DNA of 64,000 bases from Lacrimispora sinapis. Its GTDB lineage: Bacteria; Bacillota; Clostridia; Lachnospirales; Lachnospiraceae. The stretch lies in assembly GCF_043633585.1 (NCBI RefSeq), contig NZ_CP141832.1:930001-994000 (forward strand), written 5' to 3'. Shown here piece after piece: positions 16,747-25,680 of this stretch (its first letter is position 1; every line of letters starts with the position of its first letter). The notes beneath the pieces were generated by a model, which did no database searches, was not told where the DNA came from, and saw only the letters and a list, made by a program, of their open reading frames with translations. Position numbers and translations under genes: made by a program.

Positions 16747-18390
16747 ATGATGGATATTTATTATAATGCAGTGATTTATGCAAAAAAAGGCATGGAAGCC
16801 GATGCCATGGGAGTAGAAAATGGAAGAGTGGCATTCATTGGTACCTTTTCTCAAGCCAGACAGTGGGAAAGCGGCGATGGTGCTGTGTGGCATGATATGG
16901 ATGGTGCATTTCTTGTTCCTGGTTTTATTGATTCCCATCTCCATCTTCTTTCATACGGCAGGGGACTAAGCTCCCCTAATTTGGCAAAGCATACCTCATC
17001 CATAAAAGCTTTGGTAGAAGCGCTTTCCGCTTATAAGAGCAGGACCCATAATTCGGAAGCCTGGATCGTGGGAAGCGGCTGGAATCAGGAATGTTTTGAG
17101 GGGGAAAAACGGCTTCCCAACCGGTACGATCTGGATCAGGTTTCAACATGTCAGCCGGTGATTGCCTACCGTTCCTGCAGACACATTGCCTGTGTCAATT
17201 CAGCAGCACTTGAGGCCGCAGGCATAACTGGGAATACGCTGAATCCCGAGGGCGGTTTTATTGATTTTGATGAGAATGGCGAACCAACCGGAATTCTGAG
17301 GGAATACGCGATCAATCTGGTCAGTGGGCTGATACCGGTTCCTGAAGCAGATGAAATAAAATATTATATGGTTCAGGCTATGAAAAAGCTGAATTCTTAT
17401 GGGATCACCTCGGTTCAGACCGATGACTTTGGCGCCTTTCCAGGTGTTTCTTATGAAACGGTGATACGGGCATATGAGGAGCTGGAAGCAGAAGGTCTGC
17501 TGACGGTTAAAGTATACGAACAATGTTTATTAGAAGAAATGCAGGACTTAAAAGGGTTTATAGAAAAAGGATACCGGACGGGAAAAGGAAGTCCGTTTTT
17601 TGCCATCGGTCCGTTAAAGATCATTGCAGACGGTTCCATGGGAGCGAGAACGGCATTTTTAAGTGCCCCTTATGCCGATGATACCGTTAATCCCCATAAC
17701 TGCGGGATTAATATTTACAGCCAGCAACAGCTTGATGAGAAGGTGGTGTATGCATCGGATCACGGAATGCAGGTAGCGGTCCATGCCATAGGCGATCGGG
17801 CCATGGAGATGGCAGCAGGTTCCATGGAAAAGGCACTTTGCGGAAATCGGAAAAATCCCCTTCGCCATGGGATCGTCCATTGTCAGCTGACAACCAAAGC
17901 CCTTTTGGAAACCTTTCGGAAATGGAATCTACATACTTATATCCAGTCGATTTTCCTGGATCATGACAATTATGTGGTGGAGAAGAGACTGGGAAAGGAA
18001 CGGGCTGCCAGTACGTATGCCTTCAAGACCTTATTGGAACTGGGACTTGATGTTTCCAATGGTTCGGATGCCCCTGTAGAATCCCCTGATGTGCTTGGGG
18101 GAATCCAGTGTGCGGTTACAAGGACCACTCTGGACGGATCAAAGACATTTTTGCCGGAGCAGTCATTGTCTGTGGAAGAAGCCCTCCAAACCTTTACCGT
18201 GATGGGAGCCAGAGCCAGCTTTGAAGAGAATGAAAAGGGAATGCTTCTTCCCGGCATGGCGGCTGATTTCACGGTACTTTCCCAGGATATCCGGCGCTGT
18301 CCTCCCGAAACCATAAAAGATACGAAGGTATGCCAGACCTTTGTAAACGGTATCTGTGTTTACGATGGAGAGGACTCAAATAACAGATGA
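16747..18390 (+). CDS. Amidohydrolase family 3 (YtcJ-like)
   Basis: A 547-residue cytosolic metal-dependent hydrolase of the YtcJ / N-substituted formamide deformylase-like group. Motifs: the metal loop FIDSHLHLLSYG, the KIIADGSMGARTA block, AVHAIGDRAME, HGIVHCQL and NGSDAPVESPD, in the family's order. The substrate is unknown. It is the third amidohydrolase-superfamily gene within 8 kb. ATG 16747 or 16750 is preferred to the ORF's first ATG at 16723 because AAGAGGAA lies just upstream. Its last 31 bases overlap the 3' end of the convergent TOPRIM gene. The pnp terminator separates it from pnp. Confidence 0.82.
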   Translation: MMDIYYNAVIYAKKGMEADAMGVENGRVAFIGTFSQARQWESGDGAVWHDMDGAFLVPGFIDSHLHLLSYGRGLSSPNLAKHTSSIKALVEALSAYKSRTHNSEAWIVGSGWNQECFEGEKRLPNRYDLDQVSTCQPVIAYRSCRHIACVNSAALEAAGITGNTLNPEGGFIDFDENGEPTGILREYAINLVSGLIPVPEADEIKYYMVQAMKKLNSYGITSVQTDDFGAFPGVSYETVIRAYEELEAEGLLTVKVYEQCLLEEMQDLKGFIEKGYRTGKGSPFFAIGPLKIIADGSMGARTAFLSAPYADDTVNPHNCGINIYSQQQLDEKVVYASDHGMQVAVHAIGDRAMEMAAGSMEKALCGNRKNPLRHGIVHCQLTTKALLETFRKWNLHTYIQSIFLDHDNYVVEKRLGKERAASTYAFKTLLELGLDVSNGSDAPVESPDVLGGIQCAVTRTTLDGSKTFLPEQSLSVEEALQTFTVMGARASFEENEKGMLLPGMAADFTVLSQDIRRCPPETIKDTKVCQTFVNGICVYDGEDSNNR

Positions 18391-19055
18391 AAATTGCTGT
18401 GCCGGTGGAGGGAATTCACTCCCTGTGCAATAAATTTCCAGGTATCGTCATAATCGCCGGAAACTGTAAAATCACTGTCTGAAAGAAAGGCGAGGAATCC
18501 TTCCGGATCGGAGAGATAGCGGTCTGCAAAATCATCTGCAAAATCTATCTTTTCCGCATCGGTCAGATTTCCGGTCCGGTTATGGAAAACATGTTCCAGA
18601 TTCCGGGAAAAATAGTACACCCGGTAGGGGAGAGTTCCTACTTTTCCTGTTTCAGAAAGCCTGCTTAAAATCTGGGATTTTCGTTGGTTGCGGTCCAGGA
18701 CTCGTTGGGGAAAAGGGGCTTCTACCCGGTCGTCATAATACTGTATGTCCTTCCCTTTATGATAGATGATCCGGTCGTCAGGGATGAACACGCCATCCGT
18801 ATCCACCAGATGTATGACTTTCTGTATATCACTTTTTTGAAATCCGTACCGTTTCCGCTCCATCTCAATGTGCTCATAAACGGTTTTTACCGCACTATTT
18901 ACGGAGACAGACCAGTTGCTGGTCATATCGCCGTGAACGATATGAAAACGCACCTCATCATTCTGAAAGATTTTCTTTAAAATGGGGCTTAATGTGTCTT
19001 CGTCAGTGGGACCTTCTGCAATGAAAAGGATTACTTTCTTACTTTTGGAAGCCAT
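18360..19055 (-). CDS. TOPRIM-domain protein paired with AAA ATPase (candidate defence effector)
   Basis: A 231-residue protein with the TOPRIM acid residues in order: Glu14 in FIAEGPTDEDTL, and the DxD pair Asp85/Asp87 in HLVDTDGVFI. TOPRIM domains form metal-dependent nuclease or topoisomerase sites, as in OLD nucleases, Gabija GajA and PARIS AriB. I cannot place it in a named subfamily; its C-terminal half (LEHVFHNRTGNLTDAEKIDF) is unfamiliar. The ribosome site GGAAAGGGGG fixes the start at 19055, which overlaps the upstream ATPase gene by 17 bases, so the two are translationally coupled. Nuclease activity is inferred from motifs only. Confidence 0.7.
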   Translation of the reverse strand: MASKSKKVILFIAEGPTDEDTLSPILKKIFQNDEVRFHIVHGDMTSNWSVSVNSAVKTVYEHIEMERKRYGFQKSDIQKVIHLVDTDGVFIPDDRIIYHKGKDIQYYDDRVEAPFPQRVLDRNQRKSQILSRLSETGKVGTLPYRVYYFSRNLEHVFHNRTGNLTDAEKIDFADDFADRYLSDPEGFLAFLSDSDFTVSGDYDDTWKFIAQGVNSLHRHSNFHLLFESSPS

Positions 19056-20442
19056 GGAAAGCCCCCTTTCCGGCCCGGCGGAACGCCCGGCTGATCTCAA
19101 CCGTATCTGTTTCTGCATAAATCTCTTCCTTTTGGCCCCCCAGGGTAATGCTTCGCAGGTATAAGTCCCTTAGATTGTTATTGCTTTTTACGTTCTGAAG
19201 ACGCATGTAGCGGTTTGAAGGATTGGTGGTGGAAAAGACAATGCTTTTCTTGTGAAGCATTTCCAAGGCCCGCAGGTTATGAGAGGTAAAGATCAGCTGG
19301 CCCCTGGCCCCTTTTTCCATTACCGTAAGCAGTTCCCCAAGAAGGTATTCATAAATGCCGGAATCCAGTTCATCTATGATCAGACACATGGAGGCATGGT
19401 TATAGATACACATTAAGACATTTAGGACGGATATAAGTTTGATGATGCCTTCGGATTCGTATTTTAGTGGAATGATCACGTCGTCCCGCTTTGAAAACAG
19501 TTCGATTTTATATCCTTCGGTTCCATTTTCCCTGAGCTGCTCTCCGAAATTATGGATTCCGATGGATAGTCCGGGAATCATAGCGGTAAGGACCGCATTC
19601 ATATCTATCATGATCTGGTTTACCAGCTCATATTGGTTCTTTGTAATGACAGAGGGGCCGTCCAGACGGATGGGCAGTTCCCCTTTCGCCACCTTTTCCC
19701 CTACTTCCAGCCGAAAGGCAAAGGGAAGCATGAAGTTCATGCTGATGGAGCCGGAATGAGCGTTGGTGATGACAAACAAGTTGAAGCTGGCGTATTGATG
19801 GAGTGCTTCTATAACATAGGCGTAATCCTCAGAAACATGTTCAGGGGTCGATAAAAAGATGCTTCTTCCCTCAGAACCGAACAGGAAGGAAACCAGATTT
19901 TTCTGGGCCAGTTTTTTTGCGACGTTTAAGTTGATCCGGTTTTCCTCATTGCAGCGCACCAGTTCGTCAAACCGGTATTTGGGAGTAAAGACAGGACCTT
20001 TGGAGGAAAGAGAATAATCAATCAGATTTTTTTTGCTTCCAAATTTTTCTCCGTTCCAGAGAGCTGCGGTAAGCGTTTCGTTTGAAATCTCCAGATCCCG
20101 GTCCGGTGTCTTTTGAAACTGGACCGTATAATCGGCCATGGCTGTTTTTTGGGGGGACTGGATTATGAATTTCACATGAATCCTACAGAAATCCCGGTCC
20201 TCCGTTATATAATGGCTGGTCTCCCGGGGCAGGGATTTTCCGGTTAAAAGAAACTGGATCACAGACATGGCCTCTACAACTGCCGTTTTACCCGATCCGT
20301 TCTGACCATAGATTCCAAGAATGTCGGCAGTGGAGGAACCGTAGTTTTTCTCGATGGCAGAGGGCATCTCAATGCGGCCGTATTGGGTGTTCTTAAACCC
20401 GAATAGTTCTATTTCACTGATTCGGACAGTGGTTTCGTTCAT
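19039..20442 (-). CDS. AAA (ABC-type/AAA15-like) ATPase of a two-gene module
   Basis: A 467-residue ATPase of the SMC/OLD/AAA15 style. The N-terminus reads ISEIELFGFKNTQYGRIE, with Walker A GQNGSGKT at residues 46-53. A long helical and variable middle follows, then a C-terminal Walker B CLIIDELDSGIYEYLL and the His-switch QLIFTSHNLRALEM. Such ATPases act as sensors in OLD, Gabija, PARIS, AbiL and RloAB-type systems. It is the first gene of a two-gene minus-strand operon with the TOPRIM protein. AAAGGAAA precedes the start. Base composition does not stand out from its neighbours. A defence role is inferred from architecture. Confidence 0.82.
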   Translation of the reverse strand: MNETTVRISEIELFGFKNTQYGRIEMPSAIEKNYGSSTADILGIYGQNGSGKTAVVEAMSVIQFLLTGKSLPRETSHYITEDRDFCRIHVKFIIQSPQKTAMADYTVQFQKTPDRDLEISNETLTAALWNGEKFGSKKNLIDYSLSSKGPVFTPKYRFDELVRCNEENRINLNVAKKLAQKNLVSFLFGSEGRSIFLSTPEHVSEDYAYVIEALHQYASFNLFVITNAHSGSISMNFMLPFAFRLEVGEKVAKGELPIRLDGPSVITKNQYELVNQIMIDMNAVLTAMIPGLSIGIHNFGEQLRENGTEGYKIELFSKRDDVIIPLKYESEGIIKLISVLNVLMCIYNHASMCLIIDELDSGIYEYLLGELLTVMEKGARGQLIFTSHNLRALEMLHKKSIVFSTTNPSNRYMRLQNVKSNNNLRDLYLRSITLGGQKEEIYAETDTVEISRAFRRAGKGAFHGFQK

Positions 20443-20641
20443 AAATTCGGTTTCCTTTCTTCTTTTAAATCTATAGTAGCATATTCCTCTTACATATCAA
20501 GAAATATTTTTGAATTTCGATACATTTTTTAACGAATGTTGATATTATAAACAGAAAAAACAAAAATATTCGGAATATATAAAAAATTTACAATCCATTT
20601 TTTCAGGAAATGCCTTAATCAAAAAGGTTCTATAACTCTTA
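20443..20641 (+). other. AT-rich intergenic region between divergent units
   Basis: About 200 AT-rich bases between the minus-strand ATPase start and the riboswitch promoter. It presumably carries the promoter of the ATPase/TOPRIM operon, but I see no clear element or ORF. Confidence 0.4.
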
Positions 20642-20670
20642 TTGACAAATGATAGTTTACCACGTATAAT
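20642..20670 (+). promoter_or_regulatory. Promoter of the riboswitch-P-type ATPase unit
   Basis: A consensus TTGACA (20642-20647), a 17-base spacer and TATAAT (20665-20670). Transcription near 20677 gives a leader of about 270 bases. Confidence 0.85.
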
Positions 20671-20717
20671 GTTTTTACTTAAAGAAGTACATTCAAATTA
20701 AAATTGCATAGAAGCTT

Positions 20718-20814
20718 CATTAAAAGGGAGTAGTTTTAATGCACTGTCAACAATCCTGGCTTTAATAGGCAGCCTGGTGGTGCATGCCAGACAATGGTTA
20801 CCAGACTTTTAATG
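20718..20814 (+). ncRNA. yybP-ykoY family Mn2+ riboswitch
   Basis: P1 is a perfect 9-bp helix, CATTAAAAG (20718-20726) with CTTTTAATG (20806-20814). Inside are the family's landmark segments: AAGGGAGTAG on the 5' side, CTGTCAACAATCCTGG in the middle, and GGTTACCAGACTTTT before the closing strand. This class senses Mn2+ and commonly controls P-type cation ATPases and other Mn exporters, matching the gene downstream. The 130 bases that follow contain possible alternative pairings (GGGAGTCTTTTTCTTTTCCC) but I cannot settle the expression platform. Confidence 0.85.
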
Positions 20815-20946
20815 TGTTTATTCCTTATTGTTTTTAGAATAAATGCATTGGGAGTCTTTTTCTTTTCCCTTTTATGGCAATAATAATGAGAGACTTAAGT
20901 ACATTTTGATGCGGCCGCCCTATGAGACGGCAGAATGGAGGAAAGT

Positions 20947-23547
20947 TTGAAAGACTGGTATCAAAAAAGTGGTGAAGAGGTATTGTCAGAGCTTCATACT
21001 ACAAAAGAAGGATTAAGCTCAGAGCAGGCCAAAGAGCTGCTCGCCAGACTAGGAGAAAATGTTCTTTCTGAGGGCAGGAAAAAAAGTACTCTTCGGGTAT
21101 TTGCCGAACAGTTTAAGGATCTCCTGGTCGTTATACTGATTGCAGCTGCTGTGATTTCCATGCTTTCCGGAAATGTAGAGAGTACGGTGGTTATTGTGGC
21201 AGTCATTCTGTTGAATGCCATTTTAGGAACGGTGCAGCATGAAAAAGCGCAGAAGTCTCTGGCAAGTTTAAAGTCCTTATCCTCTCCAACGGCAAAGGTC
21301 ATCCGGGAGGGTCAGAAGCTGGAAATTGATTCCAGAAACGTGGTGCCCGGAGATATTCTTTTGCTGGAAGCCGGTGATATGGTGGTGGCAGATGGAAGGA
21401 TTTTAAACAATTATTCCCTGCAGGTCAATGAAAGCTCTTTGACCGGAGAATCCACCAACGTGGACAAAGAAGACAATACATTAGAAGCGGAACTGCCTCT
21501 GGCAGACCGGACCAATATGGTCTATTCCGGCAGTCTGGTCACATACGGAAGAGCCGTTGTGGTGGTCACAGGCACCGGAATGAATACGGAGATTGGTAAA
21601 ATTGCCAGCTTAATGAATGCAACAAAGGAGAAGAAGACGCCTTTGCAGGCCAGCATGGACCAGTTTTCCAGCCGTCTCGCTCTTATCATTATGATGATCT
21701 GTGCCCTTGTGTTTTTATTGAGTCTTTACCGGAGAATGCCTCTGCTGGATTCCCTCATGTTCGCGGTTGCCCTGGCAGTCGCTGCCATACCGGAAGCCCT
21801 TAGCTCCATTGTTACCATCGTTCAGGCCATGGGCACCCAGAGAATGGCAAAGGAAAATGCCATTATCAAGGAACTGAAGGCGGTAGAAAGTCTGGGCTGT
21901 GTCTCCGTTATCTGTTCCGATAAGACCGGTACATTGACCCAGAATAAGATGACCGTTCAAGACGTATACATTGACGGCAGGACAATGGCACCGGAGGAGC
22001 TTGACATCAGCAGCCAGCTTCACCGGTATTTAATCTACGATGCGGTCCTGACTAATGACTCTGCCATTGTGGAGGGAAAGGGGATCGGTGATCCTACGGA
22101 ATATGCCCTTCTTGAAATGACGGGAAAAATCAACGTTAGCCATCATTATTTAAGAGATCTGATGCATCGCCTGGAGGAGCTTCCCTTTGATTCTGACCGT
22201 AAGCTGATGAGTACCAAGTATCATCTTCACGGAGTTCCCACTGTGCTCACCAAAGGTGCTGTGGATGTGCTCTTAGACCGTATGACCCATATCCGTACAT
22301 CAGAAGGGATCAGGGAACTGACCGCCAAAGACCGGGAGGAGATCCTTTTACAGAACCAAAGATTTTCTGAAAACGGCCTTCGTGTTCTTGGATTTGCTTA
22401 CAAGGAAGTGGATAAAAATCATGAGCTTTCCTTAAACTCTGAAAATGGATTTACCTTTCTCGGTCTGATCTCCATGGTGGACCCGCCGAGAGAAGAGTCA
22501 AAGGCTGCCGTAGCAGATGCAAAGCGTGCCGGAATCCGCACGGTCATGATTACCGGAGATCATAAGATCACAGCAACAGCCATTGCGAAGCAGATCGGTA
22601 TTTTTGAAGAAGGAGACATGGCGGTTACAGGTGCGGAATTAGATGCCATGACAGATGAAGAACTGGATCAGAACATCACAAAGACCTCCGTGTATGCAAG
22701 AGTTTCACCGGAAAATAAGATTCGGATCGTAGACGCCTGGCAGAGGCGGGGCAATATTGTTTCCATGACCGGAGACGGTGTCAACGATGCTCCTGCCCTC
22801 AAGAAGGCGGACATTGGTGTGGCAATGGGAATCACCGGTACGGAAGTATCCAAGGATGCCGCCTCCATGATTCTGTCTGATGACAATTTTGCTACTATTA
22901 TAAAAGCGGTGGCCAACGGCCGGAATGTTTACCGGAATATTAAGCATGCCATACAGTTTCTGTTGTCAGGCAATACCGCTGGAATTTTGTCGGTTCTCTA
23001 TACTTCTTTGATGGCACTTCCGGTTCCGTTTGCACCGGTCCACTTGTTATTTATCAACCTCCTGACGGATTCTCTGCCGGCAATTGCCATCGGTATGGAA
23101 CCAGCCAAACACGATCTTTTGGGAGAGAAGCCGAGAGATCCCAAAGAGGGAATCCTTACCAAAGATTTTCTTATCAAACTGCTTTTGCAGGGAGCTTTGA
23201 TTGCGGCAGGTACCATGACTGCTTTCCATATCGGACTGAAAACCGGCAGTTCTGCGACGGCCAGCACCATGGCGTTTTGTACTTTGACCTTATCCCGTTT
23301 GTTCCATGGGTTTAACTGCAGAAGCAAATATTCGATTTTTAAAATCGGTTTTTCCAGCAACTGGTACAGTCTGGGAGCATTTCTTGCCGGAGTGGTCCTG
23401 CTGAGTCTGGTGATGTTTGTACCGTTCTTATCCAGACTTTTCTCTGTGACAGCATTAAACGGGAGTCAAATTGCGGTCATCTATGGTCTTGCAGTGATTC
23501 CTACCATCATAATCCAGATGGCAAAAGTGATAAAATATAAGAACTGA
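20947..23547 (+). CDS. P-type cation ATPase, probable Mn2+/Ca2+ exporter (YoaB-like)
   Basis: An 866-residue P2-type ATPase in the plasma membrane. Order: cation ATPase N-domain, TM1-2, actuator loop with LTGES, TM4 with PEAL (ion-binding proline turn), phosphorylation site CSDKTGTLTQ, nucleotide domain, TGDH and GDGVNDAPALKKADIG, then six C-terminal helices with NLLTD in TM6. The family exports Ca2+ or Mn2+. The upstream yybP-ykoY riboswitch favours Mn2+ efflux switched on by high Mn2+. TTG 20947 has GGAGGAA 3-4 bases upstream; an in-frame ATG at 20935 lacks a good ribosome site and is the alternative. A strong terminator follows. Confidence 0.9.
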   Translation: MKDWYQKSGEEVLSELHTTKEGLSSEQAKELLARLGENVLSEGRKKSTLRVFAEQFKDLLVVILIAAAVISMLSGNVESTVVIVAVILLNAILGTVQHEKAQKSLASLKSLSSPTAKVIREGQKLEIDSRNVVPGDILLLEAGDMVVADGRILNNYSLQVNESSLTGESTNVDKEDNTLEAELPLADRTNMVYSGSLVTYGRAVVVVTGTGMNTEIGKIASLMNATKEKKTPLQASMDQFSSRLALIIMMICALVFLLSLYRRMPLLDSLMFAVALAVAAIPEALSSIVTIVQAMGTQRMAKENAIIKELKAVESLGCVSVICSDKTGTLTQNKMTVQDVYIDGRTMAPEELDISSQLHRYLIYDAVLTNDSAIVEGKGIGDPTEYALLEMTGKINVSHHYLRDLMHRLEELPFDSDRKLMSTKYHLHGVPTVLTKGAVDVLLDRMTHIRTSEGIRELTAKDREEILLQNQRFSENGLRVLGFAYKEVDKNHELSLNSENGFTFLGLISMVDPPREESKAAVADAKRAGIRTVMITGDHKITATAIAKQIGIFEEGDMAVTGAELDAMTDEELDQNITKTSVYARVSPENKIRIVDAWQRRGNIVSMTGDGVNDAPALKKADIGVAMGITGTEVSKDAASMILSDDNFATIIKAVANGRNVYRNIKHAIQFLLSGNTAGILSVLYTSLMALPVPFAPVHLLFINLLTDSLPAIAIGMEPAKHDLLGEKPRDPKEGILTKDFLIKLLLQGALIAAGTMTAFHIGLKTGSSATASTMAFCTLTLSRLFHGFNCRSKYSIFKIGFSSNWYSLGAFLAGVVLLSLVMFVPFLSRLFSVTALNGSQIAVIYGLAVIPTIIIQMAKVIKYKN

Positions 23548-23559
23548 TGAATCAATCCC

Positions 23560-23596
23560 AAAAGGGGCACAATGAAAATATATTGTGCCCCTTTTT
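23560..23596 (+). terminator. Terminator of the P-type ATPase gene
   Basis: AAAAGGGGCACAAT (23560-23573) pairs with ATTGTGCCCCTTTT (23582-23595), ending in five T. Confidence 0.9.
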
Positions 23597-23676
23597 CTGG
23601 ATAGAGGGGAAAATAATAGCCAAAATCTGTCGGATTGTGCTACAATAAATAAATCAAGAAAACAGAGGAAGTAACT

Positions 23677-25578
23677 ATGTTGTATCAGATAAAAGATGGG
23701 ACAGTAAGCGCCGGCGGAACGTTGATTCTGTCTCATGTGGATTTTGAGATCCGCGGAAATGAAAAAATCGCAGTGGTGGGAAGCAATGGAGCAGGAAAAA
23801 CCACGCTGTTAAGGCTGATAGCCGGAGAAATCGACTTAGACAGAGATGATAAGCGAAGCGGCCAGGGAATAGCCAGTGCAAGAAAATTGACGGTGGGTTA
23901 TTTAAAACAGCAGGCATTTACGGAGAAAGAGCGGACGGTAGAGGAAGAACTGCTTAAATCCTGCTCCTGGGCAGAGGACGATTCCTTAGAGCGTTTTGTA
24001 TATGAACGGGAATATGAGATTCTGTTTACAAGGTTCGGTTTTTCAAAGGGAGATAAGAAACGTAAGCTTTCCGAATTTTCCGGAGGGGAGCAGACAAAGA
24101 TCGCTTTAATCGAACTTCTGCTGCAAAAACCGGATATCCTGCTATTGGATGAGCCGACCAATCATCTGGATGTTCACACCACTGAATGGCTGGAACAGTA
24201 TTTGCAGCAATATGAAAATCCGGTGGTCATGGTGTCCCATGACCGTTTCTTTCTCGATCAGACTGTGTCTGTAGTCTATGAACTGTCTGGAAAAAAACTT
24301 ACCCGGTATCCCGGCAATTACACGCATTACAGGGAAGAGAAGAAAAAAGCCATACGGCTTCAGACCAAAGCATATGAGCGCCAGCAGCAGGAAATCAACC
24401 GCTTGAATGACCTGGTGGAGCGGTTTAAGCATAAGCCAAATAAAGCGGCCTTTGCCAGAGCCAAGAAAAAAGCGGCGGAGCGGATTCAGCCGGTAGAAAA
24501 GCCTCAGCAGGATGAGGCCCATATTTTTACGGGTTCCATGGAACCGGCCATTTTGGGGAGCAAGTGGGTCTTTGAGGCAGAGCATTTAAAGATCGGTTAT
24601 GACCGTCCCATTACAGAGCTATCCTTGAGAATCAAACGGGGGCAGAAGATCGGAATACTGGGTGCCAATGGAGCAGGCAAAAGTACATTTTTAAAAACCG
24701 TAGCTGGCCTGATCCCAAAGATTTCGGGAGATTATTCTTTGGGCAATCAGATTACCATAGGATATTTTGACCAGCATTCTTCGGAGCTATCGTCCGCCAA
24801 AACAGTGGCAGAGCATTTTCACGATTTATTTCCTTCCTTGACTGAAAAAGAAGTCCGCAGTATTTTAGGTTCCTATTTATTTGGAGGGAAAGAAGCCGGG
24901 AAGCGGGTCGATGTCCTGTCGGGAGGGGAAAAGGCCAGACTGGTTCTCATGGAACTTTTACAGAGCAAACCCAACTTTCTGATTCTTGACGAGCCGACCA
25001 ATCATATGGATATCCGGGCCAAGGAGACTCTGGAATCCGCATTTACTGCCTATACGGGCACCATTCTCTTTGTATCCCATGACCGTTACTTTTTAAACCG
25101 GGTGGCAGAATCTATTTTGCTTTTTGAAGGAACGTCGGTGTTTTATTATCCGTTTGGCTATGAGCATTACCTGGAACGAAGCAGAAAAGCGGAGAACGGG
25201 GAGGGAATTGCAGCTCGTATCCGGGCGGAGGAACAGGCACTGATCGCAGGGATGAGAGCGGTTCCAAAAGCGGAAAGGCACCGGCTGAAGGAAATCTCCA
25301 CAGAGGAGGCGTATCTGGATTGGAAGCTGGGGTTGGTTCTTGAGAAACTTCTTCCTGCAAAAAACAGAGTGGAACAGCTGACCGGTTTTATGGAGGAGCT
25401 AGAGAGGGAGTGGCTGGAATCCGAGGATTTCTGGCAGAACCGGCCGTGGACGGAAGCGGACCGCTATGAGCAGCTGCAAAAAGAACGGGACAAGGCCTGG
25501 GAAGAATGGAATCAGCGGTGCATGGAATGGTATGAGGCTGCGTATGGAGAAGAGATGAATGAAAAAAGCGTAGAATAA
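23677..25578 (+). CDS. ABC-F family ATPase
   Basis: A 633-residue soluble protein with two ABC domains and no membrane segment, the ABC-F layout. Domain 1: GSNGAGKTT, SGGEQTKIALIELL, ILLLDEPTNHLD. Domain 2: GANGAGKST, LSGGEKARLVLMELL, FLILDEPTNHMD. The linker between them (about 215-290) is Lys/Arg/Gln-rich as in ribosome-binding members, and a charged C-terminal extension of about 110 residues follows. Members act on ribosomes as translation factors or antibiotic-protection proteins. Which applies cannot be told from motifs. It stands alone between two terminators. Confidence 0.88.
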   Translation: MLYQIKDGTVSAGGTLILSHVDFEIRGNEKIAVVGSNGAGKTTLLRLIAGEIDLDRDDKRSGQGIASARKLTVGYLKQQAFTEKERTVEEELLKSCSWAEDDSLERFVYEREYEILFTRFGFSKGDKKRKLSEFSGGEQTKIALIELLLQKPDILLLDEPTNHLDVHTTEWLEQYLQQYENPVVMVSHDRFFLDQTVSVVYELSGKKLTRYPGNYTHYREEKKKAIRLQTKAYERQQQEINRLNDLVERFKHKPNKAAFARAKKKAAERIQPVEKPQQDEAHIFTGSMEPAILGSKWVFEAEHLKIGYDRPITELSLRIKRGQKIGILGANGAGKSTFLKTVAGLIPKISGDYSLGNQITIGYFDQHSSELSSAKTVAEHFHDLFPSLTEKEVRSILGSYLFGGKEAGKRVDVLSGGEKARLVLMELLQSKPNFLILDEPTNHMDIRAKETLESAFTAYTGTILFVSHDRYFLNRVAESILLFEGTSVFYYPFGYEHYLERSRKAENGEGIAARIRAEEQALIAGMRAVPKAERHRLKEISTEEAYLDWKLGLVLEKLLPAKNRVEQLTGFMEELEREWLESEDFWQNRPWTEADRYEQLQKERDKAWEEWNQRCMEWYEAAYGEEMNEKSVE

Positions 25579-25611
25579 GGACAAATAAGCTGTCGTGATT
25601 CTACGCTTTTT
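25563..25611 (+). terminator. Terminator overlapping the ABC-F stop codon
   Basis: AAAAAGCGTAGAAT (25563-25576), which includes the last codons, pairs with ATTCTACGCTTTTT (25598-25611). Confidence 0.85.
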
Positions 25612-25680
25612 ATGTAATTGCTCGTTGCTTTTACCAGGTATCCTTAGTTTCTATCATACGATGGTTTTCTTGAATCCGGA

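Noticed and set aside
23677..25578. Specific antibiotic-resistance assignment of the ABC-F protein
   Set aside because: Motifs show only the ABC-F class; linker features are not enough to name a resistance subtype.
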